DNA of 64,000 bases from Peltaster fructicola (taxonomy: Eukaryota; Ascomycota; Dothideomycetes), in NCBI GenBank assembly GCA_001592805.2, contig CP051143.1, forward strand, positions 2,666,001-2,730,000, read 5' to 3'. Below, piece after piece: positions 11,363-22,164 of the stretch. Made by a program: the position numbers and the translations under genes. A model generated the notes under the pieces. That model worked only from the letters and a program-made list of their open reading frames with translations. It was not told where the DNA came from and ran no database searches. Each line of letters begins with the position of its first letter. Within the stretch, counting starts at the first letter, position 1.

Positions 11363-12178
11363 ATGGCGTCGTCAAACAGATCTGGTGCAGCTATGTCGTC
11401 GCGATTGGCAACTATGAAGGCATGTATAGCTTGCCACTGTGTGTATGTCGCTGACGATCTATAGTTCATGCAACGAGCGGCAGCGACTCCTAAAGCAAGC
11501 CCAGATACAACGCCAGACAATCGATCAGCGAAGAGACGAAGGCTGTCGAACGGTTCTTGCGAAGCATCCCCAGTGCCAGCTCCAGGCTCAGATGCTGAAG
11601 CAATTCAGCAAGTGTTGGCCGAGGAAGACCGTAAACGACAGGAAGCCGTCGATCGTGAGGCTGCGAGACGCGGCGAGACCAAATGGATCCTCGACATCAA
11701 GACGCCACAACAATCGAGACCACCGCTCATGCGAGTTGTCTCGACTGGGTACGCTGATCTAGATAGCAATGCTGTTGACAGCCACGATGACGATATCACT
11801 ACACCCCAGAGTGGCAGACGCAGGTTTGGAACACTGCCTGTTCAGACCATGAAAGCGGATCAAGATCACTCAGAAGGCGATGTGTCTGTAGAGACTGACG
11901 ACGATGCGGAAGATCACAAGCCCGAGCACAACAGACAAGATCCCATCATGTCCAAGGAGCTTGGGGATGCACTTCGCGCGAAGCGAGATGCGAAACGCAA
12001 GAAAGAAAGGTCAAAAGGGCTGCAGCAGGCCGCTGAGAGACGGACCAAGCAGTCCAATCTCAACCAGCCAACGGCAATATCGAATGGAAGAAGAAGCCGT
12101 GCTCCGACAGCAGCAATCTGTCACAGATGTGGAAAGCCTGGACACATGAAGACGAATTGTCCTCTGAAAAGAAAATGA
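11363..12178 (+). CDS. MPP6-like exosome cofactor with C-terminal CCHC zinc knuckle
   Basis: Two exons (11363-11419 and 11465-12178), 256 residues. The first exon (MASSNRSGAAMSSRLATMK) joins in phase to FMQRAAATPKASP, giving LATMKFMQRA, the signature of M-phase phosphoprotein 6, a nuclear exosome/Mtr4 cofactor. A second MPP6-like patch follows at ETKWILDIKTP (compare the HWYLDL patch of the human protein). The middle is acidic and charged. The C-terminus has CHRCGKPGHMKTNC, a perfect CX2CX4HX4C knuckle, which animal MPP6 lacks. The intron is 45 nt, begins GC rather than GT, and has a GCTGAC branch site. Start and intron were chosen because they restore the MKFMQR motif. Likely role: nuclear RNA surveillance, by family. 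Confidence 0.78.
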
Positions 12179-12532
12179 GAGGGTATCATCGATTGAACTT
12201 CAAAGGGTATCAGAGTCTCTGTAGCCATACATTTCCTCGCACTGCAAGATCCGGACTCTTCTTGCTCCATGTTGACGTTGTAATCAGTCTCCATATGCCC
12301 TTAACCTCCTTGCTTCGTGGGACCCAGACTCTGATAGCATTGTGTTCCAGCACGTCGACGATGTAGCCGGGGAGGCAGACTCTTTCAACGTTAGCAGGCA
12401 TGCGCTGTGCACTCTAAGGGCGGATGCCGAGTATGAGGTTCATCAAGAAGGTGCTGGAGCCGTCATCCATATCTTCGGCACCTCCACTGTCAAAGAAGTC
12501 GTTCCAGCCCCAAGGTTGTACCTGGTTTCGGC
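12179..12532. other. convergent 3' region
   Basis: About 350 bp between the stops of the MPP6-like and WW-domain genes. It should hold both 3' ends. No supported gene or clear structure was seen. Confidence 0.5.
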
Positions 12533-13630
12533 TCATGACCGAGCCCAGGCCATGAGCTTCTTGCGCTTCTTTTCCTCCTTCTTGAGCTTGAACTGCTTGA
12601 TTTCCTCCTTGGAGTATCGGATTTTGCGACGCTCGTCCTTCAGGGACACTCCGTTGTTCGAGGACGCGGCGGCCTCGACATCGAAGTACGCACTGAGCTG
12701 TCGATAAGATTTAGCATCATCAGAATGACGTGAAGGACCCTGGTCTGCTGTTTGAAAATTACCTGTGACACGATTGAAGTAGGCGACTGTGGTAGCATCG
12801 TCCTGCTGAGGAACTCTGGCTTCGGCCTTCAGGACGCCTTCATGGAGGTTGAAGCTTGCAACAGCTGCATTCTGCTGATCGCGTGTTATGCCATCAGAGA
12901 AGAGCGTGACACCGTACTGCTTGGCAGCGTCTTCCCTCTCGCGGAGAATGCGATAACGTTCGGCGTACGGCTGAGTCTCGTCGTAATTGCCATGAATCTT
13001 GGGATCGTATCGCGGGATGGTGTCGAGGATATCGATGGGTTCTGCTGGCTGGGTCACAGCTGGGGTAGGGTCATTGGCAGTCTCTGCAGTATTTGCAGCT
13101 GGAGTCTCACTAGTGACAGCATCAGTAGCGATCCCAGATCCAGCGGTAGCCACTCCTGCGGCGGCAGGAGTGGATTCTGCGGGAGCAGCTGTGGTCCCCT
13201 TGACTATGCCACTGTTAGGTTTTCAACGACTAGGTCTAAGAGCTATACATACGCTTGTCCGGGTACTGCAGGCCGGCGTGGTCGACTTGCTCGGTGGTGG
13301 CGTTGTAGAGCCAATATGGCTCGTCTGGCTCTTCCCAGCGCTGCTCTCTGGTGACTTGGTGGAAGAAGTAGTGTGTGTGTCCGTTGTATTGGACAGGATC
13401 GCACTCGGCGCGGCGCCAGGGTAGTTGACTTGATCCGCATACCACTTGGCCTCGAATGCAGCACGTGCAGCCTTCGCTGCCTCTGAGTCCTCAGCAGCCT
13501 TGACCTTCTTCTTCTTGCGCTTGCGTTTCGGTTCCTCTGTGGTGCTAGAGGCGGCAGGGACGGCATCATCGGTTTCCAAAGGGCGCTTTGCCCTTGGTTC
13601 GCTTGAGGAGGTAATGGATTGTGAGTCCAT
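12533..13630 (-). CDS. WW-domain nuclear protein with one frame break
   Basis: The start ATG at 13630 opens MDSQSITSS, followed by a basic patch KRKRKKKKVK and a helix ending AAFEAKWYADQVNYPG. The next part, CDPVQYNGHTHYFFHQV then TREQRWEEPDEPYW, is a WW-type domain but lies in another frame, so there is a one-base discrepancy within about 13395-13445 (GC-rich). A 49-nt intron (13204-13252, GTATGT donor, CATAG acceptor) joins YPDK to LKGTTAAP, and the frame then runs to the stop at 12533. The C-terminal 200 residues include YDPKIHGNYDE and a strongly basic helix KEEIKQFKLKKEEKKRKK. I do not recognise a named orthologue; a splicing or RNA-processing role is plausible from the WW domain and basic tail. 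The break may be an assembly indel or an unrecognised intron. Confidence 0.65.
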
Positions 13631-14023
13631 CGTGCAGGTGTGCCTGAAGGGTACTGTCAGAGAAACTGTAGAAGAGACTGTGACGAGCAATAGGAACCTC
13701 TGTGAAGCTGTGTGTGGTAAAATAAATTTTACCTCTCTTATGGTCGTTGAAATGACCTCCTACTCACGCTCATTAGTACGGTTGAATAGATATAGATTAC
13801 AGACTGGGCGTCGACGAGATCAAAGACAACAGCGGAACTGCCTGGCGGCTGGCGTGGTATCAGATCACATACCGTAATGTTGTTGTTAGTGAAAGGAAGA
13901 GTGAGACTCGGTGTTGTTGTTATTATGTTACGTCATCAAGCGAGGATGCCAAAACTCGTAGTGTACGCGTCGAAAGTCGTGATGGAGACTCGATGTATGG
14001 GTATGGAGGCATCGATCCCCATT

Positions 14024-14560
14024 ACAGTCATAGGACCTCGCAACGGCATCATCGCCTGCACGACGGGGACTATCTTGACGGATCCCCAAGTCAGCGATAA
14101 AAGTCTGCAACGACAGCCTTACTCGACCGACTGGGATTCCCTTCGATCGACTGCTTGCAGCACAACTATATCTCAGAAACGACAGTAGGAAGATTCTGCA
14201 ACAACTCTCATCGCCATAGCTGGGACACATTGTACAGACGTCTGAGAAACAGCGATAGAACGCCTCTTGAATGCCGACCATTGCCAGGACAGGGATACAC
14301 TGTGTAGCAGTCCCGAATGCAGCGATAGGAAGCTTCTCGGACACCGCTGATTGCCATATCAGGGACAGACCGTATAGCAATCTCTGTTTCAGTCATAGGA
14401 GTGTGGAGCGACATCCTTGCTCGAGCGGGAGGGAACAGCTTTGATCGACGACCTTGAAGACCTGCTTGACAGGACGATATCTCCACTCTGGCGATAGAAG
14501 CGTCCTCAGCAATGCCCATCGTCATAACAGGGACTGCTCATACTCAGCATGCAACAACCA
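14024..14560. repeat. degenerate ~70-bp tandem repeat (about seven units)
   Basis: Units beginning CAGYGATAGGA-like start near 14026, 14093, 14180, 14250, 14320, 14390 and 14490. The three central units are exactly 70 bp apart. A second shared core near unit position 32 reads like TTGCCATAnCAGGGACA. Outer units vary from about 67 to 100 bp and are more diverged. Because 70 is not a multiple of three and each frame is interrupted, it is not a coding repeat. It fills most of the gap between the WW-domain gene and the gene at 14549, and the last unit touches that gene's start. Confidence 0.7.
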
Positions 14561-15163
14561 GTCCTTGTCCGGTCCTACACAGGCCAGAGAGCGACAGCAT
14601 CGAAATCACGAGGATCAATCACGCCCACGCTACCACCCATTTCTGCTTATGCCTTCGCCGACATCGTACGGTCAGCAGATGGACCAGACTTCCAATCCGC
14701 CATCGATGGTATTGCGGAGATATGCGCAAAGAACAGGCTGAGTCTGGCCGAAGAGTATGCATCGCATCTGCCGCCCGTCGGCGAGATAACAGAGGCATTC
14801 TCTCAAAGAGTCGGACCACAATTGCGAAAGCCAGGACTTAGGCGAGCATTGACTAGTGTGCCTGAGGGTAGCTCTGGCAGCAGCGAGGGCAGTCATCGAA
14901 GCAAAAGGAGAAGCATATTTGCTTTTCGCAACCATCAGGAGGACAGAATAATTACGCCAAGACGAATCCGCATTGGTGGTATGGGTCGGACAGTGCCTGT
15001 CGCTGGCACTACAGCTATCGCTAGCGACCTCGAGGATGCATCTGCCGCTGCGTCCGCCGTGCAGTCAAGCGGGTTGGTGAGACCAGTGCCACGTCGAAGC
15101 AGTAGTGCAGCAGCAGTCAGTCTTCGACAGCTGCTGGGTGTTGCAGCTCAAGCACCAGACTGA
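14549..15163 (+). CDS. conserved fungal hypothetical protein
   Basis: A 204-residue frame. The stretch LPPISAYAFADIVRSADGP, then AIDGIAEICAKNRLSLAEEY and ASHLPPVGEI, has the look of a conserved helical core, and I recall similar wording in unnamed proteins of filamentous ascomycetes. The rest is Ser/Ala/Arg-rich and probably disordered, with a basic SKRRSIFAFRNHQ segment and a small-residue tail ending VAAQAPD. No catalytic motif, signal peptide or membrane segment is visible. The ATG at 14549 sits inside the last unit of the 70-bp repeat, so a spliced upstream start is possible. It is convergent with the NDP kinase gene (361 bp). Function unknown. Confidence 0.6.
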   Translation: MQQPVLVRSYTGQRATASKSRGSITPTLPPISAYAFADIVRSADGPDFQSAIDGIAEICAKNRLSLAEEYASHLPPVGEITEAFSQRVGPQLRKPGLRRALTSVPEGSSGSSEGSHRSKRRSIFAFRNHQEDRIITPRRIRIGGMGRTVPVAGTTAIASDLEDASAAASAVQSSGLVRPVPRRSSSAAAVSLRQLLGVAAQAPD

Positions 15164-15524
15164 GGCGCTTAATCTCGTCGGATTTTCTAGGACACAGCAA
15201 TAGGACTATGCATGATCAGACAGGCGACAAGCTACGGACTGTTGGCGGTATTATACGAAATTATGAGATCACGAACTACAACGCTTAATGAAGGAAGTCA
15301 TATTATGTGACAGTACAAGCATAACAAGAACGAACCGACGAATGCAATGACTTGTCCACCAAAGTACCTACCCATCGAAGACGAAACCAAGGATATCATG
15401 ACACAATATGACACACGCAAGAGTGCAGCTCGGACGTGCATGTATACAGTTATATCGCCAAATCCAAGCCATATCTGCAGGGGTGTGATCCACTGGACGT
15501 ATCCGTTTACTCAGCTGTCTGCGT

Positions 15525-16243
15525 CTAGTTCTCGTAAACCCAGTCGTGCTGAGCAGACTTCCAGCTAGTGATCTCCTTCTGGTCAAACCACAAAGCAATC
15601 TCCTTCTGGGCGCTCTCGACGGCGTCAGAGCCGTGGCAGACGTTTCGGCCGACATCCTGTAAGCAATTGTCAGCTTGTATCCTCTACATGCAGCAGTGAT
15701 ATCTCTTACAATGGCGAAGTCACCACGGATGGTACCTGGCTGAGAGGCGAGTGGGTTGGTGGCACCAAGGAGCTGACGACCGACCTTGACAGCCTCCTTA
15801 CCCTCCCAGACCATGGCGCAGATTGGTCCGGAGTTCATGTCTGTCGTTGGTGGTCAGCGTTCGTAGTTAGAAGCTTGGGTAGGACTCACAGGTGACAAGA
15901 CCATTGAAGAATGGCTTGTCCTTGAGGTCAGCATAGTGCTTCTCAAGGTGCTCCTTGCCAGGTGCAGTCATCTTGATCGCAACGAGCTTGTAGCTACAGC
16001 CTCGTCAGCACAATGAACAGCGCATCGAGGCTCGTCGACATACCCACGGCGCTCGAAGCGTGCGATGATCTCACCGACGATGCCACGCTGGTAAGTGTCA
16101 GTATGTGTTACTCCTTGCTCGACTGCACGACGAGTCGTACCTGGACACCATCTGGCTTGATAGCAATGAAGCTAGACGCTTGTCAACACCACTATTCCCA
16201 GATATCCAGGCTCAATCCAAACTCACGTCTGCTCGGAGGCCAT
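15525..16243 (-). CDS. NDK1: nucleoside diphosphate kinase
   Basis: This enzyme transfers the gamma phosphate between NTPs and NDPs through a phosphohistidine. I rebuilt six exons: 16243-16227, 16171-16141, 16087-16044, 15993-15890, 15840-15710 and 15656-15525. They give 152 residues starting [18 protein letters not shown], the normal family length. The catalytic histidine lies in GRNVCHGSD (about residue 117), and the C-terminus AQHDWVYEN is typical. All introns have GT-AG ends and every join is in phase. Five introns in a 459-nt coding sequence, with first exons of only 17 and 31 nt, is unusually dense for this window. The gene shares a 326-bp divergent promoter region with glucosidase II alpha. 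Confidence 0.95.
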
Positions 16244-16569
16244 TTTGTTCTGTTCTTGTTCTTTTCGTGCGTTGAGGGTTGCTTGTATATGACCACGGTC
16301 TTTTGGTCCAAGGAATTTGAAGATAGCAGGTTGTTCACCGCCAGACATTGATGGGAAAGTGAAAAATTAAGACCCAGTTGCGTTGGTGGCATCGAGGTGG
16401 GGCTATTTGTCCCATATGCAGGGTGGAATGAGAGAGGTTCCTGAAACGTGCATGGAGAGATCTAATCTTATCTGATTGGCGAGCATCTGTTTCCAACAGC
16501 TTGCCAGTGTTGACAGCGAGCACCGCACATATCGTGCTTCTTCTGCTTTGCAATATATGCTATAGCCCA
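16244..16569. promoter_or_regulatory. shared divergent promoter region, NDP kinase / glucosidase II
   Basis: The 326 bp between two divergent start codons must contain both promoters. No clear TATA box is placed consistently for either gene. Called from gene layout rather than from a defined motif. Confidence 0.45.
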
Positions 16570-19565
16570 ATGATGCTGGCTCATCATGGCAGGTTCAGCT
16601 CGCTGACACGCCTGTTGGGCATTCTCCTGACACTTATTTGTCTTGTCACACCATCTGGTATGTCTTCCGGTGGTAAGCATATGCTCTTGAGACAATACTG
16701 ACAGTGACAGTCGCTGTAAAGCACGAGAACTTCAAGACCTGCGATCAAAGCGGCTTCTGCAAGCGTAATCGCGCCTTTGCCGATCAGGCACAATCGTCAT
16801 CCTTTGTTTCTCCATATGCTTTGGACGCCAGCAGTGTTAAGCTTGCCAGTGGAGTTCTCACAGGAACAGTGTTGAAGACACTGAAGACTGGCGAGCGAGT
16901 CAACCTACCATTGACCGTCAGCTTTCTAGAATCAGGAGTGGCACGAATTACGATCGACGAAGAGAAACGACAAAAAGGACAGATTGAGCTGAGACACAGC
17001 AGTCAAGCCAGGAAAGAGCGCTACAATGAGGCTGAGAAATGGGCCATCGTTGGCGGTACTTCTGTAAGCAAAGGTGCAGCGGTCAAGAGCACGAACAAGG
17101 AGGAGACACGTGTTGCCTACGGACCAGAGAGTGCCTTTGAGTTGGTGATCAAGCACAATCCTCTTCAGGTCGACTTCAAGCGTGACGATGAGGTTCAGAT
17201 CTCCTTCAACAGCCAGAAATTGCTCAACGTGGAGCACTGGCGAGCTAAAGTCGACAAGCCAGAGCCTGCTGAAGGTGAAGAGAAGACGGACGATCCTAAT
17301 GCCGAGGACGAAAGCACATGGTGGGACGAATCGTTTGGTGGAAACACCGATACCAAGCCTCGTGGACCAGAGGCGGTCGCGCTGGATATCACATTCCCAG
17401 GATACGAGCACGTCTACGGCATCGCTGAGCACGCCGGTCCACTGTCACTCAAGGAGACTCGTGGCGGTGATGGAAAGTACTCCGATCCTTACAGGCTCTA
17501 CAATAGCGATGTCTTCGAGTACGAGATGGACAGTCCGATGACATTGTATGGCTCCATCCCTTTCATGCAGGCACATCGCAAGGACTCTACAGTCGGTGTA
17601 TTCTGGTTGAATGCAGCTGAGACCTGGGTCGACATCACGCGCTCAAAGAGCAGTGCGAATCCTTTGAGTCTAGGTATCAGCTCATCGACGACTACACACT
17701 CCCACTGGATCTCAGAGTCAGGCCAGCTCGATGTGTTCGTCTTCCTAGGACCGACAGCGCAGGACGTCATTGGCGCATACACTGCACTCACAGGTTATTC
17801 ACAACTGCCTCAGTACTTCTCCATCGCCTCTCACCAGTGCCGTTGGAACTACGTGTCTGATGAGGACGTCAAGGACGTCGACAGGAAGTTCGATAAGAAT
17901 CGCATCCCTTACGATGTCATCTGGCTAGATATCGAGTACACCGAGGAGAAAAAGTACTTCACTTGGGATCCTATGACCTTCCCTGATCCGATCTCAATGC
18001 AGAAGCAGCTCGACGAGCACGAGCGAAAGCTTGTATATATCATTGACCCACACATCAAGAACACTGGCAACTATCCCGTGGTAGATGAACTGAAATCGAA
18101 GGACCTTGCCGTCCATAACAAGGACAACCAAATCTACGAAGGATGGTGCTGGCCAGGATCCAGCCACTGGATTGATGCGTTCAACCCGGCCGCTCTCACT
18201 TGGTGGAAGACGCTCTTCCGATACGACAAGTTCAAGGGTACTGCAAAGAACTCCTGGCTGTGGAATGACATGAATGAGCCTTCAGTCTTTAACGGTCCCG
18301 AGACAACCATGCCGAAGGACAATCTTCATCATGGCAAGTGGGAACACCGTGACGTACACAACCTTAATGGCCTCACATTCGTGAACGCTACATACAACGC
18401 TCTGCTAGCACGAGACAAGGAAGAAGACAAGAACCCTCGCAGGCCATTCGTACTTACAAGAAGTTTCTACTCTGGCTCACAGAGGATGGGCGCCATGTGG
18501 ACTGGTGACAACTTGGCTGATTGGGACCACCTCAAGGCATCAATACCGATGGTTCTATCGATGGGAATCTCAGGCTACCCATTCGCTGGTGCTGACATTG
18601 GCGGATTCTTCGGCAACCCATCGAAGGAATTGCTCACTCGATGGTACCAGACGGGCATCTTCTACCCCTTTATGCGTGCTCACGCACACATTGACACTCG
18701 GCGACGAGAACCATACCTCGCTGGTGCGCCATACACGGACATCATCACTCGAGCCGTCCGCCTGCGATACTCATTACTGCCAGCATGGTATACAGCCTTC
18801 CACGAAGCTTCCACTACCGGCGCACCGATTCTGCGACCCAATTACTATGTCCATCCATCTGACAGCAAAGGCTTCTCGATCGACGACCAATTCTACGTCG
18901 GCTCCACTGGACTTCTCGCCAAGCCTGTCACAAAGGAGAACACGGATCTCGCAGAGGTATACTTCGCAGACAAGGAGGTTTATTATGACTACTTTGACTA
19001 CTGGACATACCACGGACCAGGCGTCGAAAAGGTTGCCGCACCTCTCGAGGTGATACCGCTCTTCATGCAAGGCGGTAACATCATTCCACGACGAGACCGT
19101 CCACGACGAAGTTCCGGCCTGATGCGCTACGATCCATTCACCCTCGTGATCGCAATCGGCCTGGCCGGTGACGCAGAAGGCACGCTTTATCTCGATGATG
19201 GCGAATCCTTCGCATACCAGCAAGGAGCGTTCATCCACCGCAAGTTCAGCTTCATTGGAGCCACGAACGTGCTCGAATCAGAAGATCTCGCTACAACGAC
19301 AGCCACGATGAGTAAAGTCGCCAAGGACTACCTCAAGACCATGGAGTCGGTGTACATCGAGAAGATCATCGTTGTAGGAGCGCCCCAATCGTGGAAGGAC
19401 AACACAGAGGTGGAGATCAGTGAGGAGGGCAGCAACGGTAAGAGCCAGGCTGCTGCCAGAAAGGTGGCCTTAGAATTTCATTCCAAGGACGACGGAAAAG
19501 CTGCTTGGGCCGTAGTCAGAGACCCTGGCGTGCATATCGGTAGTGGGTGGAAGATACAGTTCTAG
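16570..19565 (+). CDS. ROT2: ER glucosidase II catalytic alpha subunit (GH31)
   Basis: This enzyme trims the two inner glucoses from N-glycans in the endoplasmic reticulum during glycoprotein quality control. Two exons (16570-16657 and 16711-19565) give 980 residues. The first exon supplies a signal peptide, MMLAHHGRFSSLTRLLGILL then TLICLVTPS, and a 53-nt intron joins it to VAVKHENFKTCDQSGFCKRN, the conserved start of the mature protein. The GH31 nucleophile lies in WNDMNEPSVF (about residue 549); FAGADIGGFFGNP and FYPFMRAHAH are further catalytic-domain landmarks. The C-terminal beta domain is complete. No HDEL-type signal is present, consistent with retention through the beta subunit. Confidence 0.95.
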
Positions 19566-20455
19566 CGCAGATCTGGGGATACTGAATGCTCATCAAGTGT
19601 CCATACATAGATTTGGGACCTAAAGCAATTAAGCAATCATGGCGTCAGCGAGTGGCGTCTCCAGAGGACATTCTTGGTTGATGTGTTGATCACTGCTCTG
19701 TCCGGCGAGCAGAACGAAGGACAGCTTTCATGACCATCTGGACGGCGGTATGTCTTCGGTGCGTCAGCGTGCAATTCTGCCTGGGTGATGTCGATGATAT
19801 GTACAGCGCAGCAGAGCCCAAGCTGTGATTGGCTGCATGTGGCGGAAATGCAAATACTTGACGAACTCAAAGCCCACATCCACCACGACACTCTTCCAAA
19901 TCATGCTCGGCTCCAACAGTGCTCCAACGACACGCGTCTGATCGAAAGTTCTTCGCTCCAGATCACATCTATTCGAGACTACCTCAAGGGGTCATCGGCG
20001 TCTTCCGTTGTGGTCCCGGGCTTGTCGATATTGCTGCAACACGAGAATGGCTGCCGGACAGTGGCTGCTCATGCCTTGCTTCATCTCGATCCTGGATCTT
20101 CTCCGAGTGTCCACATCTGTCAGCAGCAAGATTGAGGCTTCACCGTGCGTCTCGCGGTCGTAGCATGACAGTCACACGGACTGCAGCAGATCCCCTGAGC
20201 AGTGATTTGTCATTTGCGTTGTGCTGATATCAACTGAGCACGCAGCGCTGATGTATAGAGTTGCTCTAAGCGAAGACAAGACCATCTTGTCGCGTGGCCG
20301 AAGGATCGTCCTGCTGCAACAATAGACGGGTAGATGCAAGTATGTGTCAGCTATCTTCATGCTACATACTGTCATCATCTCCAATCTTTGTCTATATGAA
20401 GTCTGCCCTAACACCCTCCCACTGGCTAAACTGCAAACCTTCTAACACTTTCACA
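19566..20455. other. intergenic region, no gene called
   Basis: Almost 900 bp downstream of glucosidase II. Frames of 80-120 codons overlap on both strands without domain content or splice structure. The last 60 bp look like a fungal leader for the small gene at 20456 (CT-rich, with TCTATATGAA near 20391). Confidence 0.5.
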
Positions 20456-20659
20456 ATGTCCTCTATAGCAAGTGAAACAAGTTCACGGAAAGCCAACAAG
20501 CTTATGTCTGGCAAGACGACTATGATCCAAAGCTGGAACGACGATGTCTACAGAAAGTCTGCTGCGAAGAGCACAAGGGCTGAGGACGACCATCAAGCCA
20601 TTATAGAGGCATATGTCCGTCACAAGTTAGCACTGCTGCAAGACTCCAGGAAGGCATGA
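20456..20659 (+). CDS. putative 67-residue protein, function unknown
   Basis: The ATG at 20456 is in good context (CACAATGTCC). It follows a TATA-like TCTATATGAA about 65 bp upstream and a CT-rich leader, the arrangement seen at several supported genes here. The product MSSIASETSSRKANKLMSGK continues as a polar, mostly helical peptide ending LALLQDSRKA. There is no membrane segment, Cys pair or known domain. Support comes only from promoter-like context and amphipathic composition, so it could be a chance frame. It stands alone between glucosidase II and the rhodopsin-like gene. Confidence 0.4.
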   Translation: MSSIASETSSRKANKLMSGKTTMIQSWNDDVYRKSAAKSTRAEDDHQAIIEAYVRHKLALLQDSRKA

Positions 20660-20918
20660 TTGCAAGTCTGCTTCTGGCAGTAGTCAAAGCTCAGTCGACG
20701 GTTCTCACAGCAAAGAATCGAGCTTGTATTCGGTACAGGGAGGCCATGACAACCAATCAACTCGACGATATTATCAATGCCAGCAACCACAGTCACAACC
20801 ACACACTGTGACAAGCTGAATCCATGTCACCGACATCCTTGGACGCTGGACTGTCACCTTACTACTCGTATATGATGCAGCTACGCCGCTGCTGCCAATC
20901 CTGCTAAGCACCATCACG

Positions 20919-22117
20919 ATGTCCTTCACCAGGCGTACTCTTTTGCCAGTATCAAGCACCACAGGTCTCGAGCTCAGCACAGATGAGATTGGATGGTATG
21001 CACTGGGCCCAACCATCGCCATCACAGTGCTGGCGACCACAATTGTTGCTCTCAGATGGTACACACGAGCGTATATAGCTCGCTGTGTCGGCAACGATGA
21101 CCTGATCATTCTTATATCACTGGTGGGCAAGCAGCAGCATGTCTCTGTATCCTGCTGACCAGCAACAGATGCTTGCATGGACGATATGCATAATGATAGG
21201 TCTTGAATACGGTGAAGGCCTGGGCTCATACGACCGCTCTCAACTCGACTTGGAGTACCTCACCAAGCTCGTTGTTGCGAACAACGATATCTGGTGCCTA
21301 GCCACAAACATTACGAAAGCCTCGATACTCGCGCAGTACCTCCGCATCTTCGCCAGTCCGATACTTCGCTACTTCTGTGCTTTCATGCTGTCACTCCTGC
21401 TACTATCAGCATGCTGGGGAGTCTTTGGTGGCACATGGCTCTGTCAACCAATGGAGAAGCTGTGGCTACCCGAAATGCCAGGTCACTGCATGGATGCACT
21501 ATCATACTGGATCTCAGCAGCTGTGGTTAACGCGTCACTGGATCTGCTTGTTCTGATGCTGCCCCTACCGTGGATCATGACCTTGTACATACCACATCGA
21601 CAAAAGGTCTGTGTCAGCAGCCTGTTTCTGCTCGGCTTCTTCGTCTTCTTCATCAGTGTAGTGCGGATCGTCACAGTCTACGCTGAGGCAATGAGAGGCG
21701 ATTACATCAGTGAGTATTAATCCGAAGGCGTATCTCAGAGCTGTGCTAACCTGGTCAGAGTCGGGAATGTATGCCATCTTGTGGTCTGCCATAGAGGTCA
21801 ACGCTGGCATCATCTGCGCCTCACTCATTGCTCTGAAGCCTCTGATCGCGACGTCGTTTCCTTCATGGCTCGAGGGGAGGGTAGACACACAATTCGAGGA
21901 AAACGGCTGGAGGCGGTGCAATGGACAGAGGACGACGTTCACGCAAGAGCGCAGCATGGATGCTGCTTCGCACACGCCAGATCGGACGAGACATACAGAG
22001 TCCATCATCGAAACAATTGTCCCTATGACGAAGATATCTACACCGGAGCACGGTAGATCGATGGACAGTGGAATAAAGATCAGAGACTTCGGATCGGACC
22101 CAAGTGAGCATTCGTAG
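20919..22117 (+). CDS. fungal rhodopsin-family seven-helix membrane protein
   Basis: Three exons (20919-21122, 21169-21709, 21759-22117) give 367 residues; introns are 46 and 49 nt with CTGAC/CTAAC branch sites. The order of seven hydrophobic segments, GLEYGEGLG after helix 2, the NITKASILAQYLRIF loop, CxP-type extracellular cysteines (WLCQPMEKLW, PGHCMD) and LPLPWI match the large Pezizomycotina family of integral membrane proteins called fungal rhodopsin or PTH11/SAT4-like. No retinal lysine is evident. Such proteins are plasma-membrane or vacuolar receptors of mostly unknown ligand. The cytoplasmic tail is charged and disordered, ending IRDFGSDPSEHS. It is convergent with the condensin gene (47 bp between stops). 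Confidence 0.85.
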
Positions 22118-22164
22118 CATTAGGAGTATATATACATAACATCAACGCCGTGCCGGGTATCACA

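Noticed and set aside
13395-13445. A very short intron to explain the frame change in the WW-domain gene
   Set aside because: The only nearby GT-AG pair spans 39 nt, a multiple of three, and so cannot change the frame. A 101-nt alternative needs a poor GTCAAG donor and would delete a conserved-looking helix.
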